Source: Anaerolineae bacterium
Lineage (GTDB): Bacteria > Chloroflexota > Anaerolineae > JAFGEY01
Direction: 5' to 3'
Assembly (NCBI GenBank): GCA_016783145.1
Contig: JADHXD010000001.1
Location: 20,665-84,664 of the forward strand
DNA: 64,000 nucleotides
Under the pieces are notes generated by a model. It worked only from the letters and a program-made list of their open reading frames with translations, searched no databases and was not told where the DNA came from. Shown here piece after piece: positions 34,880-44,184 of the stretch. Every line of letters starts with the position of its first letter. Position 1 is the stretch's first letter. The translations under genes were made by a program, and so were the position numbers.

Positions 34880-37591
34880 GTGACCCTCACAAAGCGATTC
34901 CGAATCGCGATCGCAGTCGTGCTCAGCGGGCTTGCCCTGCTCGCCGGAGCATGGGTTCTGCGGGCTTGTGCATCGCCACCTCAGGCGAGAGCCGGCGGCA
35001 GTGTACTGGCGGCACTGACGGACCACACGATCTTGGAGGCAGAAGGCGTATCCACCAGGACGTTGACGCTCACACTGGCCTCCACGGAGACGCTGAGGCT
35101 CTCCATCGTGCCCACGGGAACGCTGACCCTGATCCGTGACCCGGGCGGACCGCACACTGTTACGGTCATCCTCTCCGGCACCCAGGGGATAGATGCCCCG
35201 GTCCCTGGTGCCCTGGAGATCCTGTTCGAGCCCGGCAGTTCGTTGACGCGTATCGTGACGCTCGAGGAGCCCCTGGACTTTGCCATCATACCCACCGGAT
35301 CGCTGCTGGCAGATGATCTGATCTTTACGGTCACCACCCCGGACAGTGGAACACTGGTCTTTGGCGTCCTGGACTGGGACGTAGTGGACTCGCAGGCTAG
35401 CCCTCCCTCAATCACCGAACCGACTGCAACACAACCCAAACCGACTGCGACGCCGCCCGAGCCCACCGCAACACAGCCCGAGCCGACTCCGACGGCGCCT
35501 GCTCCCACAGCCACGCCGCCCGAGCCAACCGCGACGCCGCCTGCCCCCACTGCAACACAGCCCGCACCCACCGCCTCGCCGCCGGCGCCCACCGCCGCGC
35601 TGGTCGAGCCCACTGCTGCCACGCCGATTGCGATCCCCACGCCTGCGCGGACCCTGGTGGAGCGGGTCAGGGACAACTTTGCCCTGTTTGCCGGCATCCT
35701 GCTGGGATTGCTCGTCATCCTGGTTGTCCTTCTTGTCGTTCAGCTCTTTGGCAGTCGCAAGCAGCCGGAGACAAAAGCTCTTCACCCGGCACCCGAACAG
35801 GCACCAGGACCAGCAGGCGCCTTCTCACCTCTCGTATGTCCTGAATGTCGTTTCGAGAACCGGGCAAACGCCAGCTTCTGCAATCGCTGCGGAGCACCAC
35901 TGCCTGGCGAGAGCGCAGTCAGCGAGGCAGCCAAGGGATCCCCAACCATACCCATGTCGGCAGCCGGCGAACCATCTGAACTGCTCTCGCTCCTGTCCGT
36001 CGGTTCGCTGATCGGCGGAGAACGGCTCCGCGTGCTAAAGGTGGTAGGACAGGGCAAGACGTTCAACACCTACCTGGTTCAGGAGCAACCAGCGACCCTA
36101 CGCTGCCCCAATGCAGAGTGCGGCGCAGTCAATCCCGGCGGCGTTCAGCACTGTGAGGTGTGTGGTGCAGCGATGAACGATGAGGCGCGTGACACTCAAA
36201 CGTACTGGGTAAAAGAGGCACCCAGCGCGAACGCCTTTATGGTTGAACGCGAGATCATTGCCCTGGGGTTGGCCCACCCGAACCTGGTCCCTCCCCGCGC
36301 GGTGTTCGCGGAACCCGTTGGCGAGCAGACGCGCCACTATGTCGTGCTGGACGAGCCGCGTTGGCAGACAGCCGAGCAGCTCAGTACGCCGCAGCCTCTG
36401 TCCTCCGTGCTAGAGTGGGGCATTGGTCTGGCAGAAGGTCTGGCGTACCTGCACGAGCACCGCATCGTCCTCCACAAATTGGGCGACCGACAAGTCGCTC
36501 TGGCGAATGCGAACGGAGAAGAGCATCCGGCATTGGCCAAGTGGGCGGACCTGAGTACAGGTTTTGTGATCCCCTTGGAAGAATGGCAGCAGACGGGCAC
36601 GCGGCGGATCGCCAGCGATGTTCGGCAGCTTGCCGCCCTAATGTACCGCCTGGCAACCGGCCTCACACAGTATGATCCGCATGTCACGGTAGCGCTGCCC
36701 CAGCTTCAGGCCACATTCGCCCACGCGCTTGGGACGGAGGGATACACCACGTCGGAGGAGCTGGCGGCAACCTTGCGGCAGGCCAAGGTCAGCGTACGCC
36801 ACCCAAGCGGCCTGGATATCCACGCTGTTCGCCTCTCAGACACAGGCCGGCAGCGCCCTTTGGATGAAGACAGCATCGTGACGCTGGAGTTGGGCCAGGT
36901 CTACCGCTCGGTTAGCATGCCGTTGGGCGTATACGCCGTAGCTGACGGGATGGGTGGCCATCAAGGCGGAGACGTAGCCAGTCGCCTGGCGGCCCACACG
37001 ATCGCTCGGCGGGCGATCCAAGATGTGCTGACCCCGGCAGTGACGGACGGCGCGCCCCCGGTAGACTATGTGGCGTGGCTCAAGAGCGTCATCGCGGAAA
37101 CCAACCAGATTGTCTTTGAGCGACGCAGATCCTCTCGGAACGATATGGGAACGACGCTGGTCCTCGCCGTAGTGGAAGACGATACCGCTCACATTGCTCA
37201 CGTAGGCGACAGTCGCGCTTACCTGATCGCGGATGGGGCCATCACCCGGCTCACCACGGATCACTCTCTTGTGGAACGGCTGGTCGCCACAGGACAGATC
37301 ACCGCGGAACAGGCGGCCACTCATCCCCAGCGCAATGTCATCTACCGGAACATCGGCGACAAGCCCAAGGTCGAGCCGGACATCACGCGACAGACCCTGG
37401 CTCCTGGCAACGTCCTGCTGTTGTGCTGTGATGGACTGAGCGGCGAGATCAGCGATGAGGAGATTCTGCGGATCGTGACCCAGTCGCCCTCCCTGCCAGA
37501 AGCGGCGCAGCAACTGGTCGCCGCGGCAAACGCCGCAGGAGGCAGCGACAATATCAGCGTCATCCTGATCGGCGTCCGTGCCGTGATGTGA
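34880..37591 (+). CDS. Transmembrane pseudokinase-PP2C phosphatase with zinc ribbons
   Basis: 903 residues. Signal/anchor helix (9-28), an extracellular domain (35-170), Thr/Pro linker (180-250), transmembrane helix (268-290), then cytosolic zinc ribbon CPECRFENRANASFCNRCG (320-338), a kinase-like domain (about 380-635) and a PP2C domain (650-900; AVADGMGGHQGGD, NDMGTTLVLAVVED, HVGDSRAYL, SDNISVILIGV). The kinase lacks catalysis: HRDxKxxN is LHKLGDRQVA and DFG is ADLST. A second zinc ribbon (CPNAEC...CEVC, 409-428) sits inside the kinase N-lobe just before the VKEA lysine. The phosphatase should act on Ser/Thr targets of the downstream kinases, gated by the extracellular domain. GTG start, GGAGG six bases upstream. 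Confidence 0.9.
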   Translation: MTLTKRFRIAIAVVLSGLALLAGAWVLRACASPPQARAGGSVLAALTDHTILEAEGVSTRTLTLTLASTETLRLSIVPTGTLTLIRDPGGPHTVTVILSGTQGIDAPVPGALEILFEPGSSLTRIVTLEEPLDFAIIPTGSLLADDLIFTVTTPDSGTLVFGVLDWDVVDSQASPPSITEPTATQPKPTATPPEPTATQPEPTPTAPAPTATPPEPTATPPAPTATQPAPTASPPAPTAALVEPTAATPIAIPTPARTLVERVRDNFALFAGILLGLLVILVVLLVVQLFGSRKQPETKALHPAPEQAPGPAGAFSPLVCPECRFENRANASFCNRCGAPLPGESAVSEAAKGSPTIPMSAAGEPSELLSLLSVGSLIGGERLRVLKVVGQGKTFNTYLVQEQPATLRCPNAECGAVNPGGVQHCEVCGAAMNDEARDTQTYWVKEAPSANAFMVEREIIALGLAHPNLVPPRAVFAEPVGEQTRHYVVLDEPRWQTAEQLSTPQPLSSVLEWGIGLAEGLAYLHEHRIVLHKLGDRQVALANANGEEHPALAKWADLSTGFVIPLEEWQQTGTRRIASDVRQLAALMYRLATGLTQYDPHVTVALPQLQATFAHALGTEGYTTSEELAATLRQAKVSVRHPSGLDIHAVRLSDTGRQRPLDEDSIVTLELGQVYRSVSMPLGVYAVADGMGGHQGGDVASRLAAHTIARRAIQDVLTPAVTDGAPPVDYVAWLKSVIAETNQIVFERRRSSRNDMGTTLVLAVVEDDTAHIAHVGDSRAYLIADGAITRLTTDHSLVERLVATGQITAEQAATHPQRNVIYRNIGDKPKVEPDITRQTLAPGNVLLLCCDGLSGEISDEEILRIVTQSPSLPEAAQQLVAAANAAGGSDNISVILIGVRAVM
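35420..35624 (+). repeat. Thr/Pro linker repeat
   Basis: In-frame degenerate repeats of PTAT-PPEPTAT type, residues about 181-248 of the preceding protein. It codes a stalk, not a DNA repeat element. Confidence 0.8.
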
Positions 37592-37592
37592 T

Positions 37593-37680
37593 CCATCGCA
37601 CACGTGCTTCCTGTGCAGTGGACGGCATACCCTGCCTGCCAGGCAGTGTGTAGCACCGGACGGCGCAACCCGTGCGATGG
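37593..37680 (+). other. Intergenic inverted repeat enclosing hairpin
   Basis: CCATCGCAC (37593-37601) and GTGCGATGG (37672-37680) pair perfectly across about 70 bases, enclosing CTGCCT (37632-37637)/AGGCAG (37641-37646). It lies in the 169-base gap between PP2C and VWA genes. Possible attenuator or processing site; no T-run follows. Confidence 0.35.
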
Positions 37681-37760
37681 GATGGGCCGTAATCCACGGA
37701 ACGGGTGGCGATCCGGCTCGTACCGACCAGCAGGTCCCTTTTTCACTCTGGAGGTAGAAC

Positions 37761-39020
37761 ATGCCAGGAGAAGTGAGCCTGACCGTAAGAACCAACAAGG
37801 TCAACTTTCCCGTTACCGGGACACCGCAATTGGTCTATGTGCTGATCGAGGCGATGCCTACGGATGCCGTAGCCACCGTACAGATGCCTCTGAACTTTGC
37901 ACTCGTGCTCGATCACAGCGGCTCCATGTCCGGGGCCAAGTTGGCTAATATGAAGACAGCGGCCAAGATGGCCACTGATCAGATGGGTCCCAACGACATC
38001 GTCTCCATCGTGGTCTACGATGAGAAGGCTCGCGTGATCGCCGCTGCGCAGGCGGCGACCAACCGATCCGAACTGCACCGCGAGATCGACCGCATCCGCG
38101 ATAGGGGAGGTACAGCCATTTCCTCGGGAATGCAGGCCGGACTGAGTGAGCTGCGCAAGAACCTGGGCCCAGGCCGCGTTAGCCGCCTTCTGCTGCTCAC
38201 AGACGGACAGACCTATGGGGACGAGCCTGAATGCCACCGGCTGGCCGCGGAGGCTGGACGACTAGAGATCCCCGTGACCGCATTCGGCCTGGGAGATGAC
38301 TGGAACCAGGACCTGCTGGACGGCATAGCCCGGGAGAGCGGCGGCGTTTCTGATTTCATCGACGATGTCACGCCACAGAAGATCATAGACCAGTTCCAGC
38401 AGTCTGTGACTTCAGCACAGGCAGCGGTAGTCAAGAATGCCAACCTGGTCTTGCGTCTGGTAACCGGCGTGATCCCCAAGAACGTTTGGCAAGTCCGGCC
38501 TCAGATCGCCAAATTGGGGCAGCGCGCGCTCTCAGATCGCGATGTCCAGGTCTACCTTGGCGACCTGGAAAAGGTCCAAGGACGCAGCGTTCTGATCGAG
38601 ATGACCGTGCCTGCGCGCCAGCCGGGGCGATACCGCGTGGCTCAGGCAGAGCTGGACTACGAGGTGCCCGCGACGGGTCTGACCCACGAAACGGTGCGCA
38701 CCGATGTGCTGCTCGGCTTCACAGGAGACCCCAGTGTGGCCAGGCAGGTGGATCCGCTGGTGATGAACGTTGTCGAAAAGGTGACCACGTTCAAACTGCA
38801 GACCCGCGCCCTGGAGGAGGCACAAGCCGGCAACATCGCCGCCGCAACGCAGAAACTGCGTGCCGCAGCCACTCGATTGCTGGAGATGGGCGAGGAGGAT
38901 CTAGCAGCCGATATGCAGCAAGAGGCGGCCAACCTTGAGCAGAAGGGACAGATGTCCTCGAGAGGTACCAAAAGGATCAGCTATGCCACGCGCAAGCTGA
39001 CACAGAAACTAGAGGACTAG
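37761..39020 (+). CDS. VWA domain protein
   Basis: 419 residues, cytosolic. Residues 40-230 are a von Willebrand A domain with the MIDAS DHSGSMSG (51-58), a conserved Thr at GGTAISSG and Asp in LLLLTDGQTYGDEPE. A beta domain follows (about 235-335), then a helical region (VMNVVEKVTTFKLQTRALEE, about 340-419). The protein would bind divalent metal and partner proteins, acting as scaffold or sensor in kinase signalling. GGAGGT precedes the ATG. It is a paralogue of the VWA protein at 40722 (same domain order and length). Together with FHA proteins around it, VWA proteins are commonly linked to kinases in Chloroflexi and Actinobacteria. Confidence 0.88.
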   Translation: MPGEVSLTVRTNKVNFPVTGTPQLVYVLIEAMPTDAVATVQMPLNFALVLDHSGSMSGAKLANMKTAAKMATDQMGPNDIVSIVVYDEKARVIAAAQAATNRSELHREIDRIRDRGGTAISSGMQAGLSELRKNLGPGRVSRLLLLTDGQTYGDEPECHRLAAEAGRLEIPVTAFGLGDDWNQDLLDGIARESGGVSDFIDDVTPQKIIDQFQQSVTSAQAAVVKNANLVLRLVTGVIPKNVWQVRPQIAKLGQRALSDRDVQVYLGDLEKVQGRSVLIEMTVPARQPGRYRVAQAELDYEVPATGLTHETVRTDVLLGFTGDPSVARQVDPLVMNVVEKVTTFKLQTRALEEAQAGNIAAATQKLRAAATRLLEMGEEDLAADMQQEAANLEQKGQMSSRGTKRISYATRKLTQKLED

Positions 39021-39051
39021 GCACGATCCAAGATGGAGCAAGGAGACAGAG

Positions 39052-39726
39052 ATGAACTGCCCACAGTGTGGTACCGCAAACGAGGACGGAGCGGCATTCT
39101 GCGATAACTGTGGTTTCAGGATGCCGGATCTGGAGACGATCGTTCAGCCCGGCCCGGCTCCACAGGCGTATCCGCCGGCTCCTCCATCCGCTCAGCCGGC
39201 AGACATGGCGCCTACAGTGCTTGCCGGAGCCGGGGCAACACGGTGTGCCCAATGTGGTACATCCCTACCACCAGGCGCGGCATTCTGTGACAATTGCGGG
39301 GGCCCCGTGGGCGCCGCCGTGCCCGTTGTCCAGCAGCCAGCGCCTCCGCCAGTCGTTCAGCCATCTTATCAGCCGGCGATGCCGCAGCCGCCTGCCAGCA
39401 GCCAACCCGTCCTGATCATCCAGGTGACGGGCGCTCAGATCCCGCTGCCTCTCGGGAAGGGAGAGTATCTCATCGGCCGCGAGGATCCGGTGAGCAACAT
39501 CTTTCCCGACGCAGATCTGGCACCACATGGCGGCGAAGAGGGGGGTGTCAGCCGCCGCCACGCACGCCTATTCCAGCAGGCTGGGGGGTGGTACATTGAG
39601 GACTATAACACCGTCAATTTCACCTTTGTCAACAACCAGAGGGCACAGCCGGGTGTGCCGATGTCAGTGCACAGCGGCACCGAACTGCGCTTTGGTCGGG
39701 TCAAGGTGACACTCTTGCTGCAGTAG
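39052..39726 (+). CDS. Double zinc ribbon-FHA protein
   Basis: 224 residues. Zinc ribbons at CPQC...CDNC (3-20) and CAQC...CDNC (65-82), a Pro-rich linker (30-60, 95-118), then an FHA domain (120-224) with GKGEYLIGREDPVSNIFPDA and the phosphothreonine-binding VSRRHARLFQQAGG. FHA domains bind pThr, so this is a reader of kinase activity from the neighbouring enzymes; the zinc ribbons are probably protein contacts. AAGGAGACAGAG precedes the ATG. It is 31 bases after the VWA gene and 28 before the next, in one operon. Confidence 0.9.
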   Translation: MNCPQCGTANEDGAAFCDNCGFRMPDLETIVQPGPAPQAYPPAPPSAQPADMAPTVLAGAGATRCAQCGTSLPPGAAFCDNCGGPVGAAVPVVQQPAPPPVVQPSYQPAMPQPPASSQPVLIIQVTGAQIPLPLGKGEYLIGREDPVSNIFPDADLAPHGGEEGGVSRRHARLFQQAGGWYIEDYNTVNFTFVNNQRAQPGVPMSVHSGTELRFGRVKVTLLLQ

Positions 39727-39754
39727 AGCGGCTCACGCATATGCAGAATCCAAG

Positions 39755-40669
39755 ATGAGCAACTACTGCCACCTATGCGGACGCCCGCTGGCCCAAGGCC
39801 TGAGCATCCATGTGCACCCTGAGCACCCCGACCATCAGCTTGCAGTGTGTGGACACTGTCACAAAACGGCCCCGCGCTGCCGGCGCTGTGGGCTGCCGAT
39901 GCGCGCCGACATGTCCACCGGCGCCAATTGTGCACTGTGCGCGGCGGGCGCGCCGCGCTGCCGTTCGTGTGGTTCGCCAGTCACCGGCAGCTATGTCGAG
40001 ATCAATGGCCTAGGTCCCTACTGCAGGACATGCCATGAGACGCGCCAGCATTGCAGCGTCTGTGGTGTTCCGCTCGACGCTCGCGCGCGCTACCTGCCGG
40101 ATGGGCGCGCCATCTGTGCAACCTGCCAGCAGACGGCAGTTCTCGAGGCTGGACAGGCCAAGTCGCTGTTTGATTGGACAGTCCAGGCCATCCAGACCGC
40201 GCTCAGCCTCGGCCTGCGTGTCGGTGTGCGCTTTGTGGTAACCGACCATCCGGGTCTCCGCGCCCAGATCCAGAAGGCGCGGCCCGACCTGATCTATGAG
40301 GCCGACAGGCTGCTCGGCGTCTATGTGCGGGAAGACCCACACCGCACCATCTATGTCGAGAATGGGCTGCCCAGCATCCTGTTGATCCAGGTCGTGGCTC
40401 ACGAGTGGGCACACGCCTGGCAGATGGAGAACTGCCCGACGCCCCAAGAGATGCTGATCGTGGAGGGCTTTGCCGAGTGGGTGGCATACAAGGTGCTGCA
40501 GGAGATGGGCGCGGTGAAGAAAATGGGGCTGATGGCCGCGCGACCCGACTTGTACGGCGAAGGACTGCGGCTTATGCTTGCTCGAGAAGAGCGCAAAGGC
40601 ATCCCGGGCGTATTGGCGCTGTGTCTTGCCCGCGCCCAGCCGGACAAGGCACAGACCCCGGCCCCATGA
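39755..40669 (+). CDS. LIM/zinc-finger DA1-like metallopeptidase
   Basis: 304 residues. Residues 5-124 hold several CxxC zinc-binding pairs (CHLC, CGHC, CRRC, CALC, CRSC, CRTC, CSVC, CATC), with LIM-like spacing. The C-terminal half has HEWAH (216-220) and EGFAEW (237-242), the gluzincin layout HExxH...E of the DA1 family (PF12315). Plant DA1 proteins are ubiquitin-activated peptidases with LIM and peptidase domains; bacterial relatives are little studied. A cytosolic regulatory protease for one of the neighbouring signalling proteins is plausible. The ribosome site is weak (GAATCCAAG). Its stop region is close to the following VWA start. Confidence 0.78.
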   Translation: MSNYCHLCGRPLAQGLSIHVHPEHPDHQLAVCGHCHKTAPRCRRCGLPMRADMSTGANCALCAAGAPRCRSCGSPVTGSYVEINGLGPYCRTCHETRQHCSVCGVPLDARARYLPDGRAICATCQQTAVLEAGQAKSLFDWTVQAIQTALSLGLRVGVRFVVTDHPGLRAQIQKARPDLIYEADRLLGVYVREDPHRTIYVENGLPSILLIQVVAHEWAHAWQMENCPTPQEMLIVEGFAEWVAYKVLQEMGAVKKMGLMAARPDLYGEGLRLMLAREERKGIPGVLALCLARAQPDKAQTPAP

Positions 40670-40721
40670 GTCTTCACGGCCAAAGACGCGGGAGATCGAG
40701 GTCCCCTATGGAGGGTGCCAC

Positions 40722-42116
40722 ACGGACGCCCAACTGATCCTGACACACCAGTTGAACAGAACCACCATTCCGATCAGCGATCGACCGCGCCTGCTGTACC
40801 TGCTGATCGAAACCAGCAGCGGACAGGACCGCGCCGCGCGGATGCCAGTTCACCTGGCCCTGGTCGTGGACAAGAGCGATTCGATGATGATCCGCGTCGC
40901 GCCCCCCGACCTGCAAGAGAGGTGGATGAAGCTGGGCTATGTGCGCGAAAACGTGATAGATGGCGTCCCCTCACTACGAGTGGACGTCGACAAGGTCTCG
41001 CCCGCGGAATTGCGTGCTTTGCCACGCGCCACCGACATGGTCAAGCAGGCCCTGCGTGCCGTTGTGGACTTGTTAGGCGCCGGCGATCGATGTGCGCTGA
41101 TCCTGTTCGCGGTGCAGGCGTTCTCGCTCGTCCCGCTGTCGTCCTCCTTGGATCGGGAAAAGATCCTCTCGGCAGTAGAGACGATGGACAACTTGGCCTT
41201 GGGCGATGACACGTACATGGGCCGCGGCATCGCCCTGGGGCTGGAGGAGCTGGGGCGCAGCACAAACCACCGTGTCACCAGCAGGATGATCGTACTGACA
41301 GACGGCTACACACTGGATGAGGCCGACTGCCGTGTGCTCGCACGGCGAGCCAAGTCGATGGGCATCGCGATCAGCACGATGGGCGTGGGCGGAAGCTACA
41401 ACGAGGAGTTGATCATCCCCATAGCTGACGACACCGGTGGTCACGCCTACGGCATCGAAAAGCTGGAGGACATCCTGCCGTCGTTCCGGCACGAGCTGAG
41501 CATGGTCCAGTCGATCGTCTGCCGCAACCTAGAGCTCAAACTACGCCTGAGTCAGGGCGTAGAGCTGCGCGCTGCGCACCGGGTGCAGCCCGCCATCTCC
41601 CATCTGGGCGACGTGGCGCTGGTTGACCGGAGTGCCAGCTTGAGCCTGGGTGACTATGAAACAAACGCACCACCAGCCTTGCTTCTGGAATTGGTGTGTC
41701 CGCCCAGATCCACCGCCGGGACATACCGCCTGGCCCAACTGGTGTTGGCCTACGACGAGCCCACCAGTCTCCCTGGGCAGGCGCCACGACGACTCATCCG
41801 CCAGGACGTCGTGGCGCACTATGTAGCCGGCCCGATCCGCGAGCCGGCCCACCCACGAGTGATGAACATCGTCGAGCGGGTAACGACCTTTACGCTGCAG
41901 ACGCGCGCACTGCAAGATGTCCAGCGCGGCGATATCTCTGGCGCAACACAGAGGCTGCGGACCGCAGCGACGCGTCTGCTGGATATGGGAGAGACGGATC
42001 TGGCGCAGACCGTGCAGGAGCAAGCGCGGCAATTGGCAGAGCGAGGCCAGATCTCGTCAGAGACGGCCAAGTCCGCGCGCTACAAGACGCGCAGACTGAC
42101 CAAGACGCTGCGCTAG
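40722..42116 (+). CDS. VWA domain protein (paralogue), unusual start
   Basis: About 464 residues from the proposed start. VWA MIDAS DKSDSM (50-55), Asp loop LTDGYTLDEADC; then a beta domain and the helical VMNIVERVTTFTLQTRALQD (near 390-409). It aligns without gap at the N-terminus to the VWA protein at 37761 (MIDAS at 50 versus 51) if translation starts at codon ACG at 40722, which has GGAGGG (40710-40715) six bases upstream. In-frame TTG codons at 40578 and 40626 lie inside the preceding gene, and an ATG at 40666 is out of frame. So either ACG is used or the natural ATG has been lost. The insertion near 60-95 is the other difference from its paralogue. Confidence 0.8.
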   Translation, partial: TDAQLILTHQLNRTTIPISDRPRLLYLLIETSSGQDRAARMPVHLALVVDKSDSMMIRVAPPDLQERWMKLGYVRENVIDGVPSLRVDVDKVSPAELRALPRATDMVKQALRAVVDLLGAGDRCALILFAVQAFSLVPLSSSLDREKILSAVETMDNLALGDDTYMGRGIALGLEELGRSTNHRVTSRMIVLTDGYTLDEADCRVLARRAKSMGIAISTMGVGGSYNEELIIPIADDTGGHAYGIEKLEDILPSFRHELSMVQSIVCRNLELKLRLSQGVELRAAHRVQPAISHLGDVALVDRSASLSLGDYETNAPPALLLELVCPPRSTAGTYRLAQLVLAYDEPTSLPGQAPRRLIRQDVVAHYVAGPIREPAHPRVMNIVERVTTFTLQTRALQDVQRGDISGATQRLRTAATRLLDMGETDLAQTVQEQARQLAERGQISSETAKSARYKTRRLTKTLR

Positions 42117-42178
42117 CCGGTCGACGGGACCCAGGCCGGTCTCGCAGACGCCGTCACCATCGCTGAGGGGACTCCAAG

Positions 42179-44086
42179 GTGATCAGAACGTGTCAAAAGT
42201 GTCACCATCCACTGCGCCCGGGAGCGCGCTTTTGCGGCGCCTGCAACACGCCGGCACCGCCTCTCACAGCAGGTAACCCGGCCTACGGGACATGCGCCAA
42301 CGGACACGCGCAAATCCGCCCGAACGCGCGCTTCTGCTACCGGTGCGGCGAGCCGGTCCGCCGAGCTGCCGCGTCCGATCTCTCGCACGGCGTGTGCGCA
42401 AAAGGTCACGAACAGATCCGTGCTGGTGCCCGGTTCTGCTACATCTGCGGCGCGCCCGTTACTCGCGCGGGACGGGCGGCGCCGGACCGGTCCAGCGCAG
42501 GGCTGAACGGACGCTACCAGATCTTGGGAGAAGTCGGAAGAGGCGGTATGGGCAGCATCGTCTACCAGGTGCGCGAAGCAAAGGCAGGATCCATCTTGGC
42601 CATCAAGGAGATGGACGAATCGGAGCTCCAGTCCTCCTTGGCGTCACCAGAGGACGTGCCCGAGATTGTCAAGGCATTTCGGCGCGAGGCCGACCTCCTG
42701 CAGCGTCTTGACCATCCCAACATCGTCAAGGTACACGACTATTTCCAACTCAGCGATCGACACTACACCGTTATGGACCTGGTGCAGGGACAGACGCTCA
42801 ACGAGATGCTGGAGACGAGCCCGGGTGGGTTTCCTGAACAGCGTGTCCTGCCGTGGGCTGAACAGTTGTGCGATGCACTGGAGTATCTACACGCTCTGAC
42901 CCCGCCCATCATCTACCGAGATCTGAAGCCGGGCAACGTGATGATCGAGACCGCCAGCAGCCGGGTCAAGGTGATCGACTTTGGTATCGCCCGCGAATAC
43001 AAGGGGGGAAAGAAGAAAAGCGACACCATCAAGTTCGGCACGGATGGCTATGCGTCGCCAGAGCAGTACGGCTCCAAGGGCACGGAAACGTCCCCTGCCT
43101 CAGACGTGTACTCGCTGGGCGCGCTCTTGTACCGGCTCCTGACCGGCGAGGACCCAATGCAGAATCCCTTTAGCTTCTACCGGCGGGATTCTCTGCTGCG
43201 TCCCCCGGTTTCCGCCTCCGCGCACGTGGCAGACGCCCTGGAACGTGCGGTCGAACTGGATGCCGCCCAACGCTTCCAGAGCATGGCCGAGTTCAAGAAA
43301 GCCCTGACCGGACAGGACGCAGCCACAGCTAGCAGTCAAAGTCACGCCAGGGTGAGGCGGGGGGGGGCAAAGAGAAAAGTACGAAAGGCCAACCCCTCCA
43401 GCACGGGTAGCTCCGTTCCTCCTTACTCGCCGCCGGGCAAATCGATGCCATCCATGGCAACGACACCGGTGCGTGTCTCCCAGAGGAAAATGGACCTGCG
43501 TAGGGTGGCAAAGGGAGGACCACCTCCAGCCCCTCGGCAATTCATCGTCCTCTCCGCAGGGGGCGGCACGGTCGAGGTGACCGCTGCAGCACCTTGGCTA
43601 AAGATCTCGCCGAGCATGGCGGTCGGCGGGCAGGCTGTGGACGTCTTGGTCGTGCCGGAGCAATTGGCGCTGACCCGATACCGCTGGCAGGCACCCAACA
43701 TCCTGGCCCCCCCTTTCAGGGTGCTGGCAGCGTGGTTCAGACGAACATGGTGGGTCTGGCTCTTTGTTGCCCTGGCTGCGTTTCTGTTTCACCCGGTCGC
43801 TCAAGGACTCGTGCTGCTCGTGGGCGGCACAATCGGCATTCAGATGGCGATGTGGCTGATGACGTGGCTTCTGCCGCGTTGTGTGCCCAAGCCCAAGACA
43901 CTTACCGATCAGGTCCGCATCGACAACGGCTTCAGCAGCCAGGTCATGGAGGTCACGGTCAAGGCCGTGCCCTCTGTGCGCCGCCGGGTGCTCGGCTGGG
44001 GTGCGCTGGTCGCTGCCCTCCTGGCAGAAGTGACTGCGGTCGGCGCTGGACTGTGGTGGACGTACTGGACGCTGGCCGGAAGCTAG
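42179..44086 (+). CDS. Zinc-ribbon Ser/Thr protein kinase, C-terminal membrane helices
   Basis: 635 residues. Three zinc-binding modules, CQKC...CGAC (5-22), CANGH...CYRC (39-56) and CAKGH...CYIC (73-90); kinase domain about 112-375 with GRGGMGSIVY, Lys143 (AIKEM), catalytic YRDLKPGN (246-253) and DFG (267-269), so an active Hanks-type kinase. A basic/Pro-rich linker (375-500) leads to at least two hydrophobic segments (about 520-565 and 600-630). This is the opposite topology from sensor kinases with an extracellular C-domain; most of it is cytosolic. GTG start. It sits between the VWA and PP2C genes, a kinase-phosphatase pair. Confidence 0.92.
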   Translation: MIRTCQKCHHPLRPGARFCGACNTPAPPLTAGNPAYGTCANGHAQIRPNARFCYRCGEPVRRAAASDLSHGVCAKGHEQIRAGARFCYICGAPVTRAGRAAPDRSSAGLNGRYQILGEVGRGGMGSIVYQVREAKAGSILAIKEMDESELQSSLASPEDVPEIVKAFRREADLLQRLDHPNIVKVHDYFQLSDRHYTVMDLVQGQTLNEMLETSPGGFPEQRVLPWAEQLCDALEYLHALTPPIIYRDLKPGNVMIETASSRVKVIDFGIAREYKGGKKKSDTIKFGTDGYASPEQYGSKGTETSPASDVYSLGALLYRLLTGEDPMQNPFSFYRRDSLLRPPVSASAHVADALERAVELDAAQRFQSMAEFKKALTGQDAATASSQSHARVRRGGAKRKVRKANPSSTGSSVPPYSPPGKSMPSMATTPVRVSQRKMDLRRVAKGGPPPAPRQFIVLSAGGGTVEVTAAAPWLKISPSMAVGGQAVDVLVVPEQLALTRYRWQAPNILAPPFRVLAAWFRRTWWVWLFVALAAFLFHPVAQGLVLLVGGTIGIQMAMWLMTWLLPRCVPKPKTLTDQVRIDNGFSSQVMEVTVKAVPSVRRRVLGWGALVAALLAEVTAVGAGLWWTYWTLAGS

Positions 44087-44184
44087 GCACCTGGCGGGGC
44101 TGACGAGCAAGCGCGCCTGGAGCAGTTTCCGAGGTACACCGGACTGGAGAGGTCGGGCGAGGACGGTACAGGGGGAAAAGACCT

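Noticed and set aside
35420-35624. Repeats that might be a CRISPR or DNA satellite
   Set aside because: They are in-frame Pro/Thr codons, irregular in length, without spacers.
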